Part shown: one piece after another, positions 1 through 8,800 of the stretch
How the letters are laid out: the number at the start of each line of letters is the position of its first letter
Position numbering within the stretch: the first letter of the stretch is position 1
The notes under the pieces: model-generated
What the model was told of the DNA's origin: nothing
Database searches by the model: none
Seen by the model: only the letters and a program-made list of their open reading frames with translations
From: Planctomycetaceae bacterium
Lineage (GTDB): Bacteria > Planctomycetota > Planctomycetia > Pirellulales > Pirellulaceae
Assembly: GCA_002724245.1 (NCBI GenBank)
Contig: PBOG01000228.1
Coordinates: 1-48,379, forward strand
Direction: 5' to 3'
Length of the DNA stretch: 48,379 nt
Translations under genes and position numbers: made by a program

Positions 1-1
1 C

Positions 2-160
2 ACAATTGCCAGGGTACTCCGCCACGAAAGCTGGGAAACTACCCGCCGGCATTATGCCCCAGGGGACGTCCAGAAAGACGCCGGATTGCTGCGAGAATTG
101 CTAGGGCAGGATATGTACCCACTTTTAGGTGGGTACACGTCAAATCTCAAATCGTCGTAA
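2..160 (+). CDS. Tyrosine recombinase/integrase, C-terminal end (partial)
   Basis: The gene enters from the left edge, and only the last 52 codons are present in reading frame 2. The peptide contains LRHESWETTRRHYA, which fits the end of the tyrosine recombinase catalytic domain: the His of LRH would be the second conserved active-site His and the Tyr of RHYA the DNA-cleaving nucleophile. A charged helix follows (GDVQKDAGLLRELLG). The gene stops 6 bases from the 3' end of the convergent tRNA-Arg, the usual place for an integrase of an element inserted at a tRNA. The tail after LLG (about 17 residues) crosses an inverted repeat and may be specific to this element. Family assignment rests on this motif alone, because the Arg and Lys catalytic residues lie outside the window. 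Confidence 0.72.
   Translation, partial: TIARVLRHESWETTRRHYAPGDVQKDAGLLRELLGQDMYPLLGGYTSNLKSS
114..137. repeat. 9-bp perfect inverted repeat in integrase 3' end
   Basis: TGTACCCAC and GTGGGTACA flank a 6-base loop. The hairpin lies in the last codons of the recombinase and about 30 bases beyond the 3' end of the tRNA on its transcript. No T-run follows on either strand, so it could be a tRNA 3' processing or termination hairpin, or a recombinase binding arm. Confidence 0.5.
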
Positions 161-166
161 CTCAAG

Positions 167-240
<74 letters not shown>

Positions 241-348
241 GTCCACCGAAACTGAACACTACCCAGGTTAACGCTTTCCTGACCAGCTGGCTAGAGCCGG
301 GCCGCACAGAGCCTGCGACGGCAACCCGGAAAACGACGACACCAGCCT

Positions 349-1545
349 CTAAAGATAGTGGTCAAACCACTCGGCAATCCGTCGTTCGGCAAGTGGCGGC
401 ACGGCGTGGCCCTGACGGTGATTCAGCAAACCTACGGGCAGCGGCGACCCGTACCACCGCGACATCGGCAAAACGGCTTTGATAAATGGCCAGCTGCGGT
501 CCCCGTCGGCCGAATCGCCGCCCAACAGGAGAAAGGGGCGCGGCATCGCCAGCGCCAGCAGTTCGTGATGGGCGCGGACAAACTCCGAGCTGCGAATTGC
601 GGGGCCCAAATACCAGGGCGCGTCCCAATTGGAAAAACGCGTTCCGATGCCCCCTTCGCTACTGATCGTGACCTTCACCCGTTCGTCAAAGGCAGCCAGA
701 TAGAGAACCTCTTTGGCGCCCAGTGAATGCCCTACGCTTCCCAGCCGCTGCGGATCGACCTCCGGGAGAGCTGCCAGCTGGTCGACCGCTAACTGGGCAT
801 CGACCAGCATCCGGGCCATCCCTTTACTCTGCGGATGGCGTCTGAGAAACCGCTCCGCCTGCTGCCCCGCCGCGATCTTCAGACTGGTAGGCCATAGATA
901 ATTACGAGGGCAGAAGGTCACATAACCGCGGCGGGCCAACTGCAGGCCAAACGCTAACTGCGGACGTCCTTCGACGCCCGCCGGTTGCCGGATCGAATGG
1001 TCGATTGTCGAATGGAACACGGCCACACCAGGACAGGGCTGACGGATCTGCAGCGGCTTGAGCAAATACGCTTCCACCCACTCTCCCGGTTCAACCTGGT
1101 AACGGACCAGCTGTCGGTCCACCCCGTCCCGCTGGTCCCGCGCCAGTACCTCCAACCGAGGACGCGGCTGCCGCGCAAAAGGGGCCGGTCCCAGAAACGC
1201 TTGCCAGGCACGCCGCAATTCCTGCCGCCGCCGCGTCCAAGCAGCCTGCGTCTCAATCGTTTTTCCTTGACCATCGACCAATAACGCCGGCAGCCGAGGC
1301 GCATTGGCCGGCAGCGTGGCCGGCGCCCGCTGGACATCCGCCAGCCAAGGCACGCCCGATTGGGCCGATTGGGGAGCCGCACTCAAATCGCGACACAACG
1401 CCAAGGGCAACCCGAGCACGGTCGACACGACCCGCCGCCGTGACAACGCCCACCGGCGATCCTGCTGGAAACGCTCACTGATGATCATGACAGACAACCT
1501 CCGGGCCCACGAACAGGCAAATCCCCACCCCACAATCGGCCTCAC
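349..1545 (-). CDS. Secreted alpha/beta hydrolase (dienelactone-hydrolase/acetyl-esterase type)
   Basis: 398 aa. The N-terminus has an Arg-rich stretch followed by a hydrophobic segment (SRRRVVSTVLGLPLAL, about 35-50), consistent with a Sec or Tat signal; translation could also start at Met20. The core shows the nucleophile elbow GHSLG with Ser274, an acid in GGDSADGD (Asp344 or Asp348) and a His in GHAVP (His380), which together form a catalytic triad. The family includes esterases acting on acetylated sugars and dienelactones; the substrate here is unknown. Its ATG overlaps the stop of the upstream amidohydrolase by 4 bases (ATGA), so the two are translationally coupled. This also supports the chosen start. 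Confidence 0.85.
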   Translation of the reverse strand: MRPIVGWGFACSWARRLSVMIISERFQQDRRWALSRRRVVSTVLGLPLALCRDLSAAPQSAQSGVPWLADVQRAPATLPANAPRLPALLVDGQGKTIETQAAWTRRRQELRRAWQAFLGPAPFARQPRPRLEVLARDQRDGVDRQLVRYQVEPGEWVEAYLLKPLQIRQPCPGVAVFHSTIDHSIRQPAGVEGRPQLAFGLQLARRGYVTFCPRNYLWPTSLKIAAGQQAERFLRRHPQSKGMARMLVDAQLAVDQLAALPEVDPQRLGSVGHSLGAKEVLYLAAFDERVKVTISSEGGIGTRFSNWDAPWYLGPAIRSSEFVRAHHELLALAMPRPFLLLGGDSADGDRSWPFIKAVLPMSRWYGSPLPVGLLNHRQGHAVPPLAERRIAEWFDHYL

Positions 1546-3008
1546 GGCGCGCGGGAACGGCGACGGTAATCGAGTGGCGGCCGCATGTCCGCCGGCATCA
1601 GCGGCTGGTAACTACGATTGCCCAGCCGTTGATCGAGTTCGGCTCGTGCCGCGGTCAGCCGCGCCGGGTTGGAAAACAAATCCCAGGCCGTTTTGGCTAG
1701 CACGCGCGCCGCCAGATTCATGCCCAGGCGGGCCAGGTTGCGCCCACCGCAAGCCACCGCCTGCCAGGAGTGACCTGGTGTCCCTGGCACAAAACACGCC
1801 GTGTTGAAACCGGTCGTGGGTACCACCCAGGAAACATCACCCACGTCAGTCGAACCCATCCCCACGGTCCCGCTGACATCGACAACCGTCTGGATACTGT
1901 CGAGAGGCACTGGTTTGGCAAGCGTCTGCTGCAAACGCGTGGCAAACTGGACATCCTCTTGTGAATAGGCCAGGTCATTGAGCGCTTGCAGATTCTTCAT
2001 GGTGACCTGCGAAAGCGTATCGTTCGGAAGGATTTCCAGAATCCCGCCTTCAAACTTGACTTCAAGTTTGGTTTCGGTCGCCAGCGCCCCGGCCCGGGCA
2101 CACAGTACCAGACGGCGATAGAGGTCGCGCACAACGTCGCTCTTGGGGTGGCGTACATAGTAGTAGACCTCCGCAAAATTTGGCACAACGTTCGGGGCCA
2201 ATCCACCTTCGGTGATTACATGATGAATCCGGGTACCGCGCGGCGTATGTTCTCGCAATAACTGTGACGCATGATTGGTCAACTCCACCGCGTCAAGCGC
2301 TGAACGACCTTGTTCCGGAGCACCCGCGGCGTGTGCCGCCTTGCCAATAAAGCGAAACTTGACCGCATTGCGTGCCAGACTGCTCTTGTCACCCGCGGCG
2401 TTGCGGCCGGACGGGTGCCAGTGCAGGGCCGCCGCGCAATCGTCAAACGCGCCACTGCGCACCAGGAAGACCTTGGCACTGCCACCCTCTTCCGCAGGGC
2501 AACCGTAAAAGCGCACCGTGCCTCTGATCTGCCCCGCCTCAATCTGCTCGGCCAACGCAATCGCCGCCGCCGCTGAAGCAACGCCGAACAGGTGGTGACC
2601 ACAGCCGTGACCATAGCCTCCCGCCTGCACCGGTTTGATCACGGGAACTGCCCGCTGAGATAAACCGGGCAGCGCATCAAATTCACCCAGGATGGCAATC
2701 ACTGGCGCCTGGGTGCCGTAAGTCGCCGTAAACGCAGTCGGCATCCCAGCCACGCCGCGTTTGATCTCAAAACCGGCAACCTGGAGCATCTCCGCCAACA
2801 AAGCGGAAGACTTCTTTTCCTGATATCCCGGCTCCGCCCAGGACCAGATCTTTCGAGCGGCTTCCCAGGAATCGGCAGCGCGCCGATCAATCGAATCGAA
2901 CAGTGCTGACTCCTGGCCCTGCAGTAGGCCACAACGTAGTACGCCACAACTGCCAACCAGCAAGAGCCAGCACCAACCGGCAAATCGCAAATGCATGGGA
3001 AACCTCAT
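1542..3008 (-). CDS. M20-family amidohydrolase, AbgB-like
   Basis: 488 aa with a hydrophobic signal segment (about 8-30). Metal-site motifs of M20 di-zinc peptidases/amidohydrolases are visible: GEFDALPG (about 108), GHGCGHH (133-139), PAEEGG (171-176) and HWHP (196-199). The GHGCGHH/PAEEGG/WHP set resembles subunit B of p-aminobenzoyl-glutamate hydrolase and related amidases, which cleave acyl or glutamyl amide bonds. An exported copy suggests scavenging of amide-linked compounds. An alternative ATG at 2996 has a GAGG ribosome-binding sequence 5 bases upstream and still keeps the signal. The gene is the first of a two-gene unit with the hydrolase at 349-1545. Confidence 0.87.
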   Translation of the reverse strand: MRFPMHLRFAGWCWLLLVGSCGVLRCGLLQGQESALFDSIDRRAADSWEAARKIWSWAEPGYQEKKSSALLAEMLQVAGFEIKRGVAGMPTAFTATYGTQAPVIAILGEFDALPGLSQRAVPVIKPVQAGGYGHGCGHHLFGVASAAAAIALAEQIEAGQIRGTVRFYGCPAEEGGSAKVFLVRSGAFDDCAAALHWHPSGRNAAGDKSSLARNAVKFRFIGKAAHAAGAPEQGRSALDAVELTNHASQLLREHTPRGTRIHHVITEGGLAPNVVPNFAEVYYYVRHPKSDVVRDLYRRLVLCARAGALATETKLEVKFEGGILEILPNDTLSQVTMKNLQALNDLAYSQEDVQFATRLQQTLAKPVPLDSIQTVVDVSGTVGMGSTDVGDVSWVVPTTGFNTACFVPGTPGHSWQAVACGGRNLARLGMNLAARVLAKTAWDLFSNPARLTAARAELDQRLGNRSYQPLMPADMRPPLDYRRRSRAP

Positions 3009-3247
3009 TCTTCAGGTAGAGGGTTGCTCAGTTCGTAGCCTGCGTTGGATTCTAAGGTGTGTTTGATTCAATGCGGCAAAACACGACTCATGACCATCCC
3101 ACGCGTAAGGGAATGGTCGACCCCCGCACCCCGAGTACAGGTCGAAGAACTACCGCAGCACGCCCAACCACCCCGTACCGCTCAACGACCCCGTTCAACG
3201 TCACCGAGTACAGCACAGCCGATCGAAGCGCAGATGGTGGTTGCAGC

Positions 3248-3427
3248 TCAGCAGGCGCGGCAGCGCACTTCAGTAAAAATCGCGTCGGCCTGTTCGGGCT
3301 TCTCAATCGCAAAATTAAGCAAGCAGCGGATGGCTTTCCCGGCATCCGGAAGATTGTATTTCTGTCCAACTTCCACCAGATATTCGATCTGTTCCTGGTG
3401 TAAACTCACGGAAACTTCGCTACTCAT
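3248..3427 (-). CDS. Small conserved-looking protein with Cys-rich C-terminus
   Basis: 59 aa beginning MSSEVSVSLHQEQIEYL and ending RCRAC. The reading frame is open further upstream to 3562, but that extension looks non-coding, so the ATG at 3427 is preferred. The alternating N-terminal strand (EVSVSL) followed by two predicted helices recalls ribbon-helix-helix DNA-binding proteins. The C-terminal CRAC gives a CxxC pair that could bind metal or be redox active. Function is not known. It is divergent from the sugar dehydrogenase gene that starts at 3616. Confidence 0.62.
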   Translation of the reverse strand: MSSEVSVSLHQEQIEYLVEVGQKYNLPDAGKAIRCLLNFAIEKPEQADAIFTEVRCRAC

Positions 3428-3615
3428 AGCCCGCGCTTTCTGCAGTGGGGTGACTGATTGAGGGAAACACGTGTCATTGTGACAACCTGAAATCGAGAGT
3501 CCAGTAGCGGCGACCACGTTCCCCGCCTCGGATTGGCCCACTTCGCTTGCATGCAGGGTCAACCGACCGGTATCGTATTCACATTGTCCCCGCCCGCTGC
3601 GCCAGGATTACCATC

Positions 3616-6579
3616 ATGCCGTCACGCCATCGACTCATCGCTTTGCTTTCCCTGCTTACTGTGACCCTGTGTGGGCCCCTGCTGGGCGCGGACCCGGACC
3701 GTCCGTATGGCCTGGAACAGCGGATCCCCTGGACCGGAGGCCGAATCACCGGCAGTCCCGACCCCTCCTCACCCTATCGGCTGGAACGCGTCGTACCGCA
3801 ACTCCAGTTCAAGAACCCCACGTTGCTCACCAGCCTCCCGGACAGTGACCGGCTGGTGCTGGCCGAACTGGAGGGGAAGATCTACACCTTTCCCACTGAC
3901 TTCAGCGGTGACCAGGCGGATTTGTTTTTCGACATGCGGTCCGCCATCCCGGAAATGAGCCAGGTGTACGGACTGGCATTCCACCCTCAATTCACCACCA
4001 ATCGCTATTGCTATGTTTGCTATGTGCTCAACGGCAGCGACCCCGCGGGAACACGTGTATCGCGATTCCAGGTTCCCACAGCTGACCCTCCCCAGATTGA
4101 TCCGAACACCGAAGAAATAATTCTCACATGGGTCAACGGAGGCCACAACGGTGGCTGCCTGAAGTTCGGACCCGACGGATATCTCTACATCACCACCGGT
4201 GATGGCGGCCCGGCATTCCCTCCGGATCCAAAGCGATCCGGCCAGGACGTAAAGACCCTGCTCTCGTCGGTACTGCGCATCGATGTCGACCAGCGCGATC
4301 CGGGCAAGAAGTACAGCGTGCCCAGCGACAACCCGTTCGTCGACCTCAATGGTGCGCGCGGTGAAATCTGGTGTTACGGATTGCGTAACCCCTGGAAAAT
4401 GAGCTTCGATTCTCTGACCGGCGATCTCTGGGTCGGTGATGTTGGCTGGGAATTGTGGGAGATGATCTATCTCGTAAAGCGTGGTGGCAACTATGGCTGG
4501 AGCCTTGTCGAAGGGCCTCAGCCGGTACATCGCGAACGGCAGCGGGGACCGACACCGATTCTGCCACCGACCGTTGCACACTCCCACATTGAAGCCCGTT
4601 CCATTACGGGCGGGCTCGTGTATCGCGGCAGCCGGCTGTCAGGACTTTCCGGCAGTTACGTCTACGGAGACTATGTGACCGGTAAAATCTGGGCGGCCGC
4701 CTACGACGGAACCCGCGTGACAGCTGTTACCGAACTCGTGGATACCTCGCTACAAATCATCTGTTTCGGAGCGGATCAATCACAGGAACTTTACGTTGTG
4801 GGGTACGACGGAACACTCCACCGCTTACTGGCCAACGAACAGACACAAGTCAACGAAGACTTTCCGCGCCAGTTAAGTGACACCGGTCTGTTCGCTTCAA
4901 CGGCAGAACACAAAGTAGCACCCGGAGTGATCCCCTACAGTGTGAATGCCGAACCCTGGAGTGACCACGCCACGGCGGAGCGCTACGTGGCGCTCCCGGG
5001 CACCTCTCAATTGGGGCGGTACGACAAAAGCAATGTCCAGGCAGGGTACATACAGGGACACTGGAAATTCCCCACCGATGGGGTCCTGGTAAAAACGATT
5101 TCACTAGAGTTGGAGCGGGGTAATCCCGCCAGCCGACGGCGGTTGGAAACCCAGATCCTGCATCGCAATGGCGATACCTGGCAAGCGTATTCCTACATTT
5201 GGAATGCCGAGCAAGATGACGCCCTGCTCGCCGAAGATGCAGGGCGGGACGAGACCTTTACCGTACGGGATCCCCAGGCACCGGAAGGAGTCACCAAACA
5301 GCCGTACCACTTCGCCAGCCGCAGCGAATGCCTGCTGTGCCATACCACTCGCGGTGGATCCATTTATGGTTTTCAAGCCAACCAGCTTAACCGGGACCAT
5401 GATTATGGCGGCATTATTGACAATCAGCTGCGGACGCTATCCCATATCGGACTGTTCCAAACGCCGCCCCCAGCCGACACAGAAAAAATGCCGGGGCCCC
5501 ATGACCCACAAGCCAGCCTTACCCAGCGTGCCCGGGCATATCTGCATATCAACTGTGCGCACTGCCACCGTCGTGGAGGCGGAGGCACGGCAGCGCTCGA
5601 CATTCGCTACGGGCTGACGTTAGACGAAACAAATCTGCTCAATGCCCGACCCACGCAAGGTACGTTTGGCATCCTGTCCGCGTCGGTCCTCGCAGCAGGG
5701 GACCCGGCACGCAGCGTGCTTTATTATCGCATGGCCAAAACAGGCCGGGGACGTATGCCCTATTTCGGTTCACACGTAGTCGATGCACAGGGCCTGCAAT
5801 TGGTCTACGATTGGATCGCCCAGTTAAAACCAGCAGCCACTGCGCCACCCGCTTCGGTCAGCAGACAACGCGCCAATCAGCGCGCGTTACTGGCGTCACT
5901 GCACAGCCAGGAGGCCACGGCAGAACAGTTTAGTACCGCTGCCCAGCAACTCCTTGCACAAACCAGCGGGGCACTGCAGTTGATCCACATACTCCAACAG
6001 GGCAGCCTGTCCGGCGCCAAGCAACAGCGCATAATCGAACTCGTCGACGGGGTCGAGGCACTTGAAGTGCGTGATCTATTTGAACGATTTCTGCCCGAAG
6101 AAAAACGGCTCAAACGGCTAGGAACCGTGGTCGATGCCGAGGCGCTCTTGCGTCTGAATGGCGATCCCGAGCGCGGCCGGCAGCTGTTCGCCGCAGCCCG
6201 CAGCGTGCAATGTAAAAGTTGCCATCGCATCGGTGACGTTGGCCAGCAAGTGGGACCCGACTTGAAACAGATCGGAAAAAAATACGACCGCGCCCGTCTG
6301 CTCGAGAGTATCCTCGAACCCTCCAAGGTGATTGACCCCAAGTTTGTGACCTATCTGATCGAAACCAAAGAAGGGCAAATTCATACGGGTTTGTTGATCG
6401 AAAAAAATGAGCGCGAAACAGTACTGAAAGATGCACAGGGGAAATTAATTCGGATCTCTGCCGGAAACGTAGAATTCACCGCACCCCAACAAAAATCGCT
6501 CATGCCAGAGCTCCTGCTGCGCGACATGACGGCTGAGCAAGTGGCTGATCTGCTGTCTTTCCTGGAATCGTTGAAGTAG
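3616..6579 (+). CDS. PQQ-type sugar dehydrogenase fused to multi-heme cytochrome c
   Basis: 987 aa starting at the ATG preceded by AGGA; an upstream in-frame ATG at 3547 would bury the signal peptide (MPSRHRLIALLSLLTVTLCGPLLGA). Residues about 30-420 form a glucose/sorbosone-dehydrogenase beta-propeller (NGGHNGGCLKFGPDGYLYITTGDGG region, and GLRNPWKMSFD). A middle section has CLLCH (Cys572) and CAHCH (Cys647), and the C-terminal 140 residues have CKSCH (Cys866) with the GPDLKQIGKKYDRARLLESILEPS signature of planctomycete heme-binding domains. It probably oxidises sugars or aldehydes in the periplasm and passes electrons internally to its three hemes. Substrate and physiological acceptor are unknown. 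Confidence 0.88.
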   Translation: MPSRHRLIALLSLLTVTLCGPLLGADPDRPYGLEQRIPWTGGRITGSPDPSSPYRLERVVPQLQFKNPTLLTSLPDSDRLVLAELEGKIYTFPTDFSGDQADLFFDMRSAIPEMSQVYGLAFHPQFTTNRYCYVCYVLNGSDPAGTRVSRFQVPTADPPQIDPNTEEIILTWVNGGHNGGCLKFGPDGYLYITTGDGGPAFPPDPKRSGQDVKTLLSSVLRIDVDQRDPGKKYSVPSDNPFVDLNGARGEIWCYGLRNPWKMSFDSLTGDLWVGDVGWELWEMIYLVKRGGNYGWSLVEGPQPVHRERQRGPTPILPPTVAHSHIEARSITGGLVYRGSRLSGLSGSYVYGDYVTGKIWAAAYDGTRVTAVTELVDTSLQIICFGADQSQELYVVGYDGTLHRLLANEQTQVNEDFPRQLSDTGLFASTAEHKVAPGVIPYSVNAEPWSDHATAERYVALPGTSQLGRYDKSNVQAGYIQGHWKFPTDGVLVKTISLELERGNPASRRRLETQILHRNGDTWQAYSYIWNAEQDDALLAEDAGRDETFTVRDPQAPEGVTKQPYHFASRSECLLCHTTRGGSIYGFQANQLNRDHDYGGIIDNQLRTLSHIGLFQTPPPADTEKMPGPHDPQASLTQRARAYLHINCAHCHRRGGGGTAALDIRYGLTLDETNLLNARPTQGTFGILSASVLAAGDPARSVLYYRMAKTGRGRMPYFGSHVVDAQGLQLVYDWIAQLKPAATAPPASVSRQRANQRALLASLHSQEATAEQFSTAAQQLLAQTSGALQLIHILQQGSLSGAKQQRIIELVDGVEALEVRDLFERFLPEEKRLKRLGTVVDAEALLRLNGDPERGRQLFAAARSVQCKSCHRIGDVGQQVGPDLKQIGKKYDRARLLESILEPSKVIDPKFVTYLIETKEGQIHTGLLIEKNERETVLKDAQGKLIRISAGNVEFTAPQQKSLMPELLLRDMTAEQVADLLSFLESLK

Positions 6580-6666
6580 CACTCGACCAGTAGAAACCCC
6601 TGATCAAACGGTCGCCGCGTGGCACCCATCCCAACGGACCAGACAGCACCGACAGGCCGCCGCCTG

Positions 6667-8658
6667 TTAGTGGTCCCCGCCCATCGGCACGTGTTCTGCG
6701 GCCGTTTCCAGCGCCGCAGTGATCCGCTCCACGTCGTAGACACAACCACCCCCCGCCCCCCCCCCCCAGCGCTGCAACGCGGCCCACAAACGCGTATCAG
6801 CAGGCAGGTCAGGATCGGGTTGAATGTCATCGCGGAGCGGGCGCTGGGCTAGTTCCTCAGTCGCCTGCTGAGGCGAAAGAGAGCGGGACGCATCTCCCAC
6901 CAGATCGACCGATCCGGTCAGCGCATTGCGATCGACAACGATACGAATCTGGTCCCCATCGCGCAACTTGCCGATCGGACCACCCGCGAGTGCTTCCGGT
7001 CCGACATGGCCGATGCAGGCCCCGGTACTGACTCCCGAAAATCGAGCGTCGGTGAGTACAGCCACTTCACGGCCCCACGGTATGAACTTCAACGCCGAAG
7101 TAATCTGATAGGTCTCCTCCATGCCGGAACCAAGCGGCCCGCGGCCCGCCAATACCAGGATATCGCCAGGTTGAATGGGATCATCTACCTGTCCTTTGAC
7201 TGCTGCAATTGCGGCGCGCTCGCTGGTAAAGACCCGCGCCCTTCCCGTGATGCGATACACGCCATCGTCGTCCACCACCGCCGGATCAATCGCGGTCGCC
7301 TTGATGACCGAACCCTCGGGGCAAAGATTGCCCATCGGAAAACAGACTGTACTGGTCATACCTTGCTGGCGGGCCTGATCGGGCTGCAGAATCACCGTAT
7401 CCGGGTCAATCCCATCCTGCTCTTGCAAGAGGTGGCGTAACCGACTGCGGCGCTCGGACTGTTCCCACCAGGCGAGCGATTCCGCCAGGCTGACACCTGC
7501 CACAGTCCGCACATCGAGGTCAAGCAGGCCAAGTCGCGCCAGGTGCAACATCACTTCCGGGACACCACCCGCCAGAAAAACACGAACGGTCGGATGATTG
7601 GATGGCCCGTTCGGTAACACATCGACAAATCTGGGCACACTGCGATTGACCTCGTTCCAATCCTCGACAGTGGGCCGCCGTAACCCCGCCGCAAATGCGA
7701 TCGCCGGGAGGTGCAGCAGCAAGTTCGTCGAACCACCAAAGGCAGCGTGCACGACCATCGCGTTGCGAACTGAAGCCGGGGTCAGAATATCTCGCGTCGT
7801 CCATTGCTTCTCCGCCAACTGGCGGAGCGCCACGGCACTACGAGTCGCAACATCCAACCACACCGGTTGCCCACTCGGCGCCAGGGCCGAGTGGGGCAAG
7901 CTGAGTCCAAGCGCCTCGGCGACGACTTGAGCAGTAGCGGCGGTTCCCAGGAACTGACAACCGCCGCCCGCGGTGGCACAGGCCCGACACCCTGCCTCAG
8001 CCGCCTCCCGCAGCGTGATTTCACCATGCGCATAACGTGCGCCAATGGTTTGCACCTTCCCGGCATCTTCACCTTCGACAGGCGGCAGCGTCACACCGCC
8101 GGGTACCAGGACCGTCGGTAAATCCGGGGTGCCTGCCAGCGCAATCAACATGGCCGGCAGGCCCTTGTCACAGGTCGCAACGCCCAGCACACCCAAACGG
8201 GTCGGTAACGAGCGAATTAATCGCCGCAACACGGTCGCCGCATCATTGCGGTAGGGCAGACTGTCAAACATCCCTGTCGTCCCCTGACTGCGCCCGTCAC
8301 AAGGGTCGCTGCAGTACGCCGCAAATGGTAGCCCACCCGCCGCCTTGATCTCCCGAGCAGCGGCTTCCACCAACAACCCCACTTCCCAGTGTCCGGTGTG
8401 GTAGCCGAGTGCTACCGGTGTCCCGTCTGGCGCGCGTACTCCCCCCTGAGTCGATAGCAGGAGATACTGCGGACCGAGCATGTCCTCGGGTTTCCACCCC
8501 ATGCCCGCATTCTGCGTCATGCCAAACAAATGGCCGCTGGGAGACTGCCGGAGCATCTCATCCTCCAGCGGCAAGGCGCCTTCCGGTCCATGAGCCTGGG
8601 TCTGAATCGAAAAAATCGAGTCGTCCTGGGAGTCGAAAAACGCTGGAAAATCAGCCAT
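6667..8658 (-). CDS. yjhG: IlvD/Edd-family sugar-acid dehydratase, YjhG/YagF type
   Basis: 663 aa, close to the 655 aa of the E. coli YjhG/YagF D-xylonate dehydratases and collinear with them from [21 protein letters not shown] to the C-terminal GCVYDV. Iron-sulfur/active-site motifs present include [13 protein letters not shown] (117-129), CDKGLP (163-168) and [14 protein letters not shown]. The enzyme family dehydrates aldonic acids to 2-keto-3-deoxy acids. The frame is open upstream to 9024, but that stretch overlaps the promoter and start of the divergent gene and shows no homology, so the ATG at 8658 is used. A 12-base G run (coding strand) lies near the 3' end at 6756-6767. Sugar-acid specificity is inferred from the family. 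Confidence 0.9.
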   Translation of the reverse strand: MADFPAFFDSQDDSIFSIQTQAHGPEGALPLEDEMLRQSPSGHLFGMTQNAGMGWKPEDMLGPQYLLLSTQGGVRAPDGTPVALGYHTGHWEVGLLVEAAAREIKAAGGLPFAAYCSDPCDGRSQGTTGMFDSLPYRNDAATVLRRLIRSLPTRLGVLGVATCDKGLPAMLIALAGTPDLPTVLVPGGVTLPPVEGEDAGKVQTIGARYAHGEITLREAAEAGCRACATAGGGCQFLGTAATAQVVAEALGLSLPHSALAPSGQPVWLDVATRSAVALRQLAEKQWTTRDILTPASVRNAMVVHAAFGGSTNLLLHLPAIAFAAGLRRPTVEDWNEVNRSVPRFVDVLPNGPSNHPTVRVFLAGGVPEVMLHLARLGLLDLDVRTVAGVSLAESLAWWEQSERRSRLRHLLQEQDGIDPDTVILQPDQARQQGMTSTVCFPMGNLCPEGSVIKATAIDPAVVDDDGVYRITGRARVFTSERAAIAAVKGQVDDPIQPGDILVLAGRGPLGSGMEETYQITSALKFIPWGREVAVLTDARFSGVSTGACIGHVGPEALAGGPIGKLRDGDQIRIVVDRNALTGSVDLVGDASRSLSPQQATEELAQRPLRDDIQPDPDLPADTRLWAALQRWGGGAGGGCVYDVERITAALETAAEHVPMGGDH
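6749..6767. repeat. C6-G-C12 homopolymer tract inside coding sequence
   Basis: On the plus strand six C, one G and twelve C lie back to back, encoding a WGGGAGGG stretch of the dehydratase. The aligned length matches E. coli YjhG exactly, so the tract is in frame here. Confidence 0.9.
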
Positions 8659-8745
8659 TGTGATACAGCTCGCTTGGTTTTTCGGATGAGGGCTGCTGGG
8701 AATGATGACCGCTGCGCGAGTACCCCGCTGCCCGGGAAACGTCCG

Positions 8746-8754
8746 TGTTATAAT
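8746..8754 (+). promoter_or_regulatory. Extended -10 promoter element for core-MetE-like gene
   Basis: TGTTATAAT is a perfect extended -10 (TG-n-TATAAT). No good -35 is seen at 17 bases upstream, as is usual for extended -10 promoters. A start about 8 bases downstream would leave a leader of roughly 40 bases before the ATG at 8801. Confidence 0.5.
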
Positions 8755-8800
8755 GTGGGCCTTCTTCCCGTCCAATGGGCACCCAACACTGAGGCTGTGG

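Noticed and set aside
3769-4587. 272-aa minus-strand frame
   Set aside because: It lies fully opposite the sugar-dehydrogenase propeller, whose motifs are clear; no domain is recognised in the antisense frame.
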